Shown here piece after piece: positions 56,847 through 64,000 of a stretch of DNA of 64,000 bases. Made by a program: the position numbers and the translations under genes. The stretch spans positions 1,056,501 to 1,120,500 of the forward strand of contig JAHRBS010000006.1 in the NCBI GenBank assembly GCA_024305745.1, written 5' to 3'. The stretch's first letter is position 1. Each line of letters begins with the position of its first letter. The DNA comes from Polyporus tsugae (lineage: Eukaryota; Basidiomycota; Agaricomycetes; Polyporales; Polyporaceae). The notes beneath the pieces are model-generated. The model did not search any database, was not told the origin of the DNA, and saw only the letters and a list, made by a program, of their open reading frames with translations.

Positions 56847-57674
56847 ATGTCCAGCTCGTACGTCCACTTCCTCTGGTCATACTGTAGTTCCGTGCGCCTG
56901 ACCCCATGCGCCAGCAGCACGAATTCACCCAGTGGGTTCAAGCTCCTCAAGTCGTACACCCGATCTGACCCTTGGCTGACTGACCGCAGAGTTCGACCTG
57001 ATCCTCGACCTCCCGGAGTCGCTACAGCCGACCTTCACCCGCGTGGCCACATTCGCCGACACATACGTCACCTTCGGCGAGACGCAAGTGGGCGGCAACG
57101 GGACACAAGCCGCGGTGCACTTCGTATGGTCAGACTTCAGGACCTCGATCACGTCCAGACCGGGCACCGACATCGCGTTCGACCGAGTGCAGTCGACCAC
57201 GATCCGCAACGAGGACGGCTCGGCGGCCCACCTCGCCGCCGACGTCACGGGCTTCATCGCCGACTCGTTCCCCGCCATCGCGCGGGAGAAGCTCACTGAG
57301 CGCATCGGGCTGGCGTTCTGCGGCCCTGCCGAGGACGCGTCGAAGGGCGCTGTGACTATGACGGAGTCCCGAGACAAGGAGCTGGGTTGGGAGAGGGCTG
57401 GGTGGGAGTACCGCCTGATCTGCGCATACCCCAACGCAGACCTGCCGGGCCACTTCTACTCGCTCGTCACGACGATCAGGTGGGCGGTATCTCACCTTCA
57501 TTCTTGATGTTTTGCGATTTACGCATGGTTGGTCGTTCTCGCAGGTACACGCACGAGGTGAAAACGGAGCCTGGTTTTCTTGGTATGGGGCCAGCGTCGG
57601 TCAAGCATAGCTACTCGGCCGACGTCGTCGCGATGCGGTTGGCTGTCGAGCAGGGATTTGGGGAGGACGTCTAA
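56847..57674 (+). CDS. Cyt-like cytolysin (delta-endotoxin CytB fold), gene 2
   Basis: This is a divergent relative of gene 1, in head-to-head arrangement. The ATG at 56847 starts a very short exon (MSS, then a gtacgt donor). The main exon carries DLPESLQPTFTRVATFAD, the shared block TYVTFGETQVGG, DVTGFIADSFPAI, GWEYRLICAYPN and HFYSLVTTIR. The last exon has KHSYSADVVAMRLAV and ends at 57674. The overall order of blocks equals gene 1 but identity is clearly low, so the duplication is old. It has a longer linker in the middle (around ESRDKELGWERAG). No break in the frame is seen. Confidence 0.78.
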
Positions 57675-58546
57675 GGATCATTTGCGTCAAATCCATGGGA
57701 ATTAGGATGACACTGTATGAGGAATGATAACGGATATTGGGGCAACTCACCTGCGGGGATGACGTCGTGAAGGCGCCATGAAAGGCGGCCGGGCAGTACT
57801 GGTGACGCAACAGTGAGATACGCTCCGTGTGCGTTCATTTGCGGATAGCATATATGCGCACCTTTTTAACGAATTACCCGCATGCGTCTCCGTCTACTTC
57901 GTACAGGGCGGCCTTGATTTGGCCCGCAGTGAATATTCAAAGCAAGCGTGGCCAGAGAGAACGGAGGATCCGGTGGCGCGCTGTTTGTGCACACCGGCCG
58001 AGATCAGTCCTTCCGACGCCACTGTAAGGTCAGGACGCCCTCTCTAGGGTAGGACTCTCAGATACTGGCAAGTAAAACGACTCACATCTATACGCGTACC
58101 GTGAAGGAAGGAGCGGAGTCCTACCGCCGACGTCGTCATCAGAAGCTGTTCCCCGGGGCCGACGTTCTTGAAGGACAGCGCAGTAGCTGTCATACAGGTG
58201 GTTGGTAGCCAGATTTTATGTCGGATGCAGCATATGACGTCTGAATATTTTCGACACTATAATGGTAGTGAGACGTGTTAAGTAGGAGGTATGTCTGGCA
58301 AGGACAGAAGAACGACTCGGAGGACATGTACAGCTGCCAGGAAGGTGAGGGCGGATCAGGATCGTGAGAATAATTCGTGGCAGCGTACGCGAGCCCGTCT
58401 CGGCCGCAGCAATCTCAACCGAGACGAGTCTACTTGAGCAGTGAGCACTCCCTCCTACTCCCGACTATCCACTCAACATGCTGGTCATATGCTTTCGCCT
58501 CCTTAATCGCCCTATTCCGACTGTTTAACACATCGTCGCTACCCCG
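57675..58546. other. Intergenic region downstream of cytolysin gene 2
   Basis: About 870 bases without a recognised feature. Short plus-strand frames at 57827-58047 show no domain. Confidence 0.4.
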
Positions 58547-60214
58547 ATGGCAAGAGAGGTCAACAAGTACCGCCGATGGCTTGGAGACATGCGCGAGCTT
58601 TGCGCGGCGAGTGGGCAGCGAAGTTCAAGGACACCTTCAAAACGTGTGAGCGTAATATGTTTTCTTTACCTGCGAATCTTGCTGACATCAAGGCGCGTCC
58701 TTTGCAGAACCCTTCTCACAACAGCAGGACGACGACGAGCAGCACGAAACGTCCTCCCTGAAACACGCGGCCGATATTGGAGACAGGCAGTTGCATGAGA
58801 AGAAAGCTTCATCTGTGGAACTAGGTGTTTGAAGGTGGACGCGCATGTATAGTCTGGCGGGACGACTATCGTCTTGCTTCCATCGCATGTGCCCACTGAA
58901 CTTGATGGTGAGCGAAGCTTCGTTCACCTCCCCTTCCCCCCGCCTCCAACAGGTTCAATGGTTAACGTATGGTGTAGTTATCTGCCGCAGAGCATCCCTT
59001 TGCGTTGCGCAATGAAACCTTCCCAAGTTCAAGCTCGCACGCTCCAGTCAGGCAGCTCGTCGCCGTCTTGGACACGCTCCACAAAGACTCATCCCGGAAG
59101 ACTACATACTGCTACTGCACACCCGCCTGCGCGTTATAACCACTCACCCGGTTTTCAAGCTTGGCTTGTACACGCGCGCAGTCTTCCCTTCGTATCGTCG
59201 AGCTCGTTGACCCGCGTCCCTCCACAAATTTTCCGCGATCCTGGACTCCGCGCCTTGCATTGCCCTCTGTCAGTATACGGCCGACACCTGTCGACTGCGG
59301 ACACCGTGCTGGGCTTGTTACTGGACACAATTGATATGGAACTGTTGAACCTGTCCGTTTTCGCCGTTACACACATCCAAGATATCAATCTATGACAACC
59401 ACGAGTCTCGTCTCTGCCTCCCGCAGGACTTTTGACTTTTCAATCAAGCTCCTCCCTTTCCGCCGGGTGACGATTCTGGGATCATCGAAGTCTATTGGCG
59501 GTACAACAATCTCCCAGTTTTCATGTTTGGGACGGCGACAGCACTGGATCAACACCTTCCTGATGACGTCACGGTCAGCACCCCGCTCGTTGCCTCGCGC
59601 AGTGCTTTCACTGCCCGAACTTCTGCCGCATATGGTCCATCGGGAATGCCCGCGTTGATACAGAGTCCTCGCCGTAAGCTCAGCGCCCATCTGCCCACTG
59701 TCTCTCCCCTCTCTCCACCCATTGATACAAGATCAAGTTCAGATATCTGTCAAAGCGGCTGCGATTGAATACAGGCCGCTCTGCGAGCCTCACAACGCCT
59801 TCGCCTTCCGACTTGCAGTCTTGCTGTGCTTGCATCGACAGCAACACTGACAGCCCGCATAGCCACGCGTCAAAACGCGGTGGGGATCACTCGCATGGGA
59901 AGATGGCCTCCCGAAGTCCCAAGTCCCACTCGTTTGGTGCGCCGCGCTTCACAACTGCATCCTTGTAGTCTGCTCACACTTTTTAAAGTGTAGTCACGAC
60001 TGCTATTTTGTTCTAGTTCAATATTACCGACTCGACCGGTGTGGATGACGATCCTAGAGTGATGTCGCCCACCGTATGTACATACACGAGTGAAAGAGGT
60101 CTATCGGCGACCATCGTCAATCTCGCGATGGGTATCAAGTTCGACTCTGGGCATACGACCAGATCATCACTGCAGACGGTGTCAAACCTTATAACTCGAT
60201 CTTTGTATATACGT
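58547..60214 (+). CDS. Unrecognised multi-exon coding region, possibly a decaying gene
   Basis: Coding-like pieces appear in order. MAREVNKYRRWLGDMRELCA starts at 58547 and joins, across a GT..AG intron, to PFSQQQDDDEQHETSSLKHA (about 58711). EDYILLLHTRLRVITTHPVF and LGLYTRAVFPSY follow at about 59099-59190, then IIEVYWRYNNLPVFMFGTAT with ALDQHLPDDVTVSTPLVASR at about 59483-59600. At about 59737-59800 is KAAAIEYRPLCEPHNAFAFR. The last exon reads GYQVRLWAYDQIITADGVKP then YNSIFVYT, stop 60212-60214. An in-frame TGA precedes the fourth piece, at 59437-59439, unless it is intronic. No family is recognised. The opposite strand at 59760-59990 also reads like protein, so strand assignment there is not certain. 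Confidence 0.4.
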
Positions 60215-60280
60215 GAGTTACAAGCCCTTTCCGAACATTACCCTTCTCTCCTACATATCTCCTCTCACAGACAAAACAGG

Positions 60281-60965
60281 ATGTTCTTCTCGCTGGGATC
60301 GATTGCCGGAGCTGGACTGGCCGCTCTCGGTACTTTCAAGAAGACTTGTACGTCGTAGAACGCTTCAATTGGAATGCCGCTCCCATGTTAATGCTACGAC
60401 AATAGTGATGTTCGGAGGATCGCCTGCCCCTCTCAACATCCATGTTTCCATGAGGTTTGGCTCGGAAAACGTCACCATCGTCAGCCCTCAACTTCTCGAA
60501 GTCATCGGGCCACAGTTCAACTTTAAGTTTGTGGACACGGTCGGTGCTTTCTATTGTCCGGTCTGTGTGCGTCCCGACTGACTGACTGGCTTCCGCGGTC
60601 AGGCCTACAATCTAACAGCGATAATGCACCCCTCACCGTAACACTGCGGAACAAGATGTTCGAGGCCGCTCTGTTCCCCTCGAAGATCCACTTCATCCTC
60701 GACAGTGACCCGCCCACGGCAGAGGCCAAGGTGCTCGTCTTCACCCACCCGGGACTCGCAGAGGGGCCGTACAGTAAGGCCGTGCATTGTGTTGACACGC
60801 CGTTCAGAGGAGCTGACGAGCGCGACAGATCTCACCATCAGCGAGTGGGTATGGGGCGGCCCGTTCAACAGCCCGACGTGGTTCTCCCATTTCGAGGTTC
60901 CCGTCGTGTTTTCTTTCGACCCCACGGCTCGCGAAGGGGAGCCCGCGTCGCACGGGGAGTTGTAG
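60281..60965 (+). CDS. Small secreted protein, family member 1
   Basis: Four exons give about 170 residues. The hydrophobic start MFFSLGSIAGAGLAALGTF could be a signal peptide or anchor. Next come NVTIVSPQLLEVIGPQFNFK, FVDTVG, PLTVTLRNKMFEAALFPSKI, VLVFTHPGLAEGPY, NLTISEWVWGG and EVPVVFSFDPTAREGE, ending SHGEL at 60965. The order 'xIVSP - FxF - VTLxN - GLAEGPYNLTISEW - VPVxF' equals that of the 62497 gene and the broken 47-kb gene. The alternating hydrophobic pattern suggests a small beta-sandwich. Function is unknown; no enzyme motif is seen. Confidence 0.62.
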
Positions 60966-62496
60966 GATGAGTCGAACGGGGGGACGGTGTACGATGTTTC
61001 GCACTTTACGTGTTTCTGACTGCGACCGTGTTGTCAATGATGCTACCATGGAGCCGCTACTGCTGCACAATGACGCCACTCCGATGTACGAGGAGATGAC
61101 TCGTCAGCGCTCTCTGTCGGAGCCGTGTTGCGCTTTCCCGTTGACGAAGAATCGATACATAACGTTACACAGATCATGCCAGCCGAGAGCCTGTGACTCT
61201 CGGCTGGCATCTCGTGTGGTCATCAGATAGAAGCTCGCTGCGGTAGTCATGGACTTGGCTTGCCCTTGGAAGAGTCGGCTATGAGGACCGTGACTGCATG
61301 GGCAATCAATGTCATTGTACGTGACTAATTACAGCATCATCCTCGTTCCTTCTCTCAAAACGCTAACCAAGAAAACGTGGTAGGACACATAGCGCACAAG
61401 TCTGCACCATTCCTTCATCGCTTGCGTGCAATGTGCACTGTGCATAACTTACTTTACCAAGGCCGCTGTTATGCGGCCGTATGATGGAATATATGGAAAA
61501 CGTAAGTGTTTTTCCTTCTCCGCTCAGGGTCTCCGTATAATGACCTAGCGACAGGAACGAGGTAGCCCTCTTCGTCCTCGCATGTTGGTTGTGCTCTTGG
61601 CAATGTCACAGACGGTACAAGGTCACTTGGTCGACGTGAATATGGCGAACTTTATGGTGCAACTTAATATTTTCCAGCCCACGTTTCCGGCTTCACGTCG
61701 GTACCTCCTAACACTCAATGCACGATGCTGTAAGTCTACGCGAAGACCTTATGTATCGACCTCGGGCCTTGAAGTTACCGATGGTGGGTCTCGAGCTTTG
61801 ATGAATGCCAATTCGTACTCACCTCGAGGTCCGCCCCAGAGGTGCTCCAGGCCACCCCAAGCGGGCTACAGACGCCGAGGTGCGACGCACGTGAGAAGTA
61901 CTCGCAACTCTTCGAAGATTGCATATGATTTGACGAGAATGTGGCGGGGTCGTTTGTCTGACGGTGACTGCCACAGATATCACGGCCCAGTCCGAGTTCT
62001 GATTTTGGAATTCTGAATGGTGCTCTGTACGGCATCCTGCGGTATTCTCTGGTTTTTGTTGCTTTTCCCGATGAGATCAAAGTCTAATATTACCATCGTA
62101 CTGGATACGCTCGACACAAGCGCACACTGAAATCATACGCGGAATTCGTCAAATCATCGATTCCATCCATCCCCTACAGGAAGGTGCTCTTGGAATGCTG
62201 CTACATACCACTCACCGTCCCTCGGGTGGTCCCCTCGTACGTAAATAGATCGCTATATGTGATTCGTCACCTCAAGCTCCACGTGCAGGGGACGGGCTCC
62301 ATGGCCGGTGGGTGAACGGTACAGTGTTGTGTCGATCTCACGTAGGCCTAAAGGGATCGCCCATCAAGCAATCGCGGCATACATGAGCCAGGGACACGTT
62401 TCACCGGTAGTATATAAGGGCGCGGACTACGCTTGCTGTCTGCATCTCTCACAAGCTCTACTTCCTCGCACGACACAGTATACCGCCCAGTACACA
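60966..62496. other. Interval between two small secreted protein genes
   Basis: 1.5 kb. A frame at 61582 starts MLVVLLAMSQTVQGH, a signal-peptide-like sequence, and a later piece reads NGALYGILRYSLVFVAFPDE (about 62017-62076). These could be remains of another secreted gene but do not connect convincingly. A TATA box for the next gene is at 62411-62417. Confidence 0.35.
62411..62417 (+). promoter_or_regulatory. TATA box, small secreted protein member 2
   Basis: TATATAA, 86 bp before the ATG at 62497. Confidence 0.6.
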
Positions 62497-63102
62497 ATGC
62501 ACAGCGCTTTCTTCGCACTCGCTATCGCGTTCGGTGCTGTCAGCTCCGTAATGGGCCAGGGCAGTACGTGACCTTTCCTTCCGACAGCCTGACTGGTATC
62601 ACAGACTTGGAGCATTACTGACACCGCACCCAGCTCCTCAGCTCATCTCGCCGACCGCCAACAGCGAGATTGGTCTCCATCAATTCGTCGAGTACACGCG
62701 TCCTGTAAGTACTGCCATCCCTTCCCTGCTGTGGGAGTGATGATACTAATAATCCAGCCCCACAGGGCCACCTCGTCTCAGAAGACACCGTCGTCAATGT
62801 CACCCTCAGCAACGCGACCTGGAGCGACTCCCTGACTCCCCGCCCCACGTTCTCTCCCGGAAACGGGCCTCAGGACATCGCTAAAGGCAACCTGAGCATC
62901 AACGCGGCCGAGTGGGCCGAGGGAGCGTACAGTGAGTTTCCTTCCTGGGAGGAGCCTCCCGGCGACCAACTCAGTGCGGACCCCGATGCTGACTGATGGC
63001 GGTCTTTCTTTTCTGGCAGACTTCACGGTCACCGAGATCAGCCCCTTCAAAGGGACCATCGCAACCATCACCGTCCCCGTGACGCTCAATTACGATGCGT
63101 AG
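62497..63102 (+). CDS. Small secreted protein, family member 2
   Basis: A signal peptide (MHSAFFALAIAFGAVSSVMG, cleavage near QG) is followed over an intron by TPQLISPTANSEIGLHQFVE. After a second intron come HLVSEDTVVNVTLSNATWSD, TPRPTFSPGNGPQD, LSINAAEWAEGAY and, in the last exon, NFTVTEISPFKGT and TVPVTLNYDA (stop 63100-63102). Mature length is about 120-125 residues with no cysteine, unlike most small secreted effectors. Two N-glycosylation sites (NVT, NAT) are present. It aligns block by block with the 60281 gene and with the broken 47-kb gene. Function unknown; an immunoglobulin-like beta fold is my inference. Confidence 0.72.
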
Positions 63103-64000
63103 AGGCGACCCTGGACATATAGTTAGAGATCCGTAAACCTCCTTTCTTGGTGGGTGCAGTGTATGATAGCATATGTATGTTCATGGTGACACTCGGACAG
63201 GCTCCCTCGATCCGCCATTTCCGTAATGAAATTCCCAGCTACGCAATGCATTGCGCCATTCGAGGCGGCACCGATGCCAACATGTGGAACACCAGGCTCA
63301 AGTTTCATTATTCCGGACCCATGCCTTGACCGGAAACTTACCTGAGACAGTGCGGCGCATCTGAGAACATGGGTGTCTTTCCATGTCTGATAGGCAAATT
63401 CCTCTCCCCCCGTCGCCAAGTGTACAGCAAGCTTAGCATCTCGAGTTGACTCGGACTCTTTCAAAACAGCCCTAGCAGTGTAAGATTGCCTGCCATGCGC
63501 AAGAACATGACCACATAAGATATGACAATGATCTGGGAGCGGGCTATCTGGTCACAGCTGTGTGCATTTCTGGGATACACTTGAACATCATTACCTGGAC
63601 TCGGGCCCGCGTCGGGTTCCTTCTCTCAACCGTTGGCAGAGGCGTTTAGTACATACCGCCCAGCGCCTGAACACGGCAACGCGGCCCGAGGCGTTTTCAA
63701 CGTGTCTCTGCTGACAACAGTCGTCGGGGCCGTCAGCGCTCCTTGCCTTCGACCTCTTTCTTGCCCAAATCTTTCACCAATACAAGGCCGTTCAGCGATG
63801 ATTAAGTGTCTACCACCTTCAAGCCTCAAAGATTCAAGGCTGAAACAAACAAAGCTGAGTCTTTGAAAGGGCCGGCACGAGTCAACATACTGTGACGGAC
63901 TTCCGGAGAATATGCCTTGCGAACACCAACTGCCGTCGGGCCTCTTCAGGCTTATTATCCTCCCCGGTGTGGGTCAGCGACACCTGATTGAAGATCCGGA
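63103..64000. other. Right-end interval without a called gene
   Basis: About 900 bases. Only short frames on both strands; no tRNA or repeat is seen. A gene starting beyond the edge cannot be excluded. Confidence 0.4.

Noticed and set aside
1..64000. CRISPR arrays, bacterial operons, ribosome binding sites or integrated phage
   Set aside because: The sequence is intron-rich eukaryotic nuclear DNA; no regularly spaced direct repeats or bacterial gene signals were seen.
1..64000. Autonomous transposons
   Set aside because: No reverse transcriptase, integrase or transposase motif and no long terminal or inverted repeats were recognised; the repeats present are explained by segmental duplication of genes.

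Overview
The window is nuclear DNA from a filamentous basidiomycete. Protein-coding genes are compact and GC-rich and are interrupted by many short GT..AG introns (about 45-60 nt). Two tRNA genes carry short anticodon-loop introns. Several proteins have an agaricomycete character: tandem GH128 glucanases, a BAH-PHD protein, Cyt-like cytolysins and a Mic12 of the basidiomycete type. A wood-decay or polypore-like agaricomycete is my inference. No single sequence here proves the order or species.

Layout. 0-7 kb holds a CAF-1 p60 (Cac2) gene cut by the left edge, an FG-repeat nucleoporin of the Nup54/Nup57 family, and a divergent BAH-PHD gene. 7.8-16.5 kb is three consecutive same-strand copies of a secreted GH128 endo-beta-1,3-glucanase gene. 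Each lies in a roughly 3.1 kb unit that also contains its promoter and distal upstream DNA. 17-21.4 kb holds an S9 serine peptidase, an RNase III-fold mitoribosomal protein and the MICOS subunit Mic12. 22.3-31.7 kb is mostly housekeeping: a secreted catalase, eIF2-beta, ATP synthase gamma and BRO1. 33-41 kb holds a TB2/DP1/HVA22 membrane protein, a secreted endonuclease/exonuclease/phosphatase (EEP) protein and a long coiled-coil, proline-rich protein. 42.5-47.8 kb holds a tRNA-Gln, a BAHD acyltransferase with an early stop, a MYND zinc-finger protein, a tRNA-Arg and a frame-broken small secreted protein gene. 49.9-52.3 kb is a CaM-kinase-type kinase. 53-54.8 kb is a second EEP copy, inverted relative to the first. 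55-57.7 kb is a divergent pair of Cyt-like (delta-endotoxin CytB fold) cytolysin genes. 58.5-63.1 kb holds an unrecognised multi-exon coding region and two intact members of the small secreted family whose third member is the broken gene at 47 kb.

Conserved single-copy genes (nucleoporin, eIF2-beta, ATP3, BRO1, CaMK) alternate with recently duplicated, secreted or decaying genes. The accessory part (GH128 array, EEP inverted duplication, cytolysin pair, small secreted family) is where the unusual structure lies: whole-segment duplications that include promoters, a 13-nt microexon kept in three paralogs, and several gene relics. Splice sites were read by eye, so the spans of multi-exon genes are firmer than each internal boundary.
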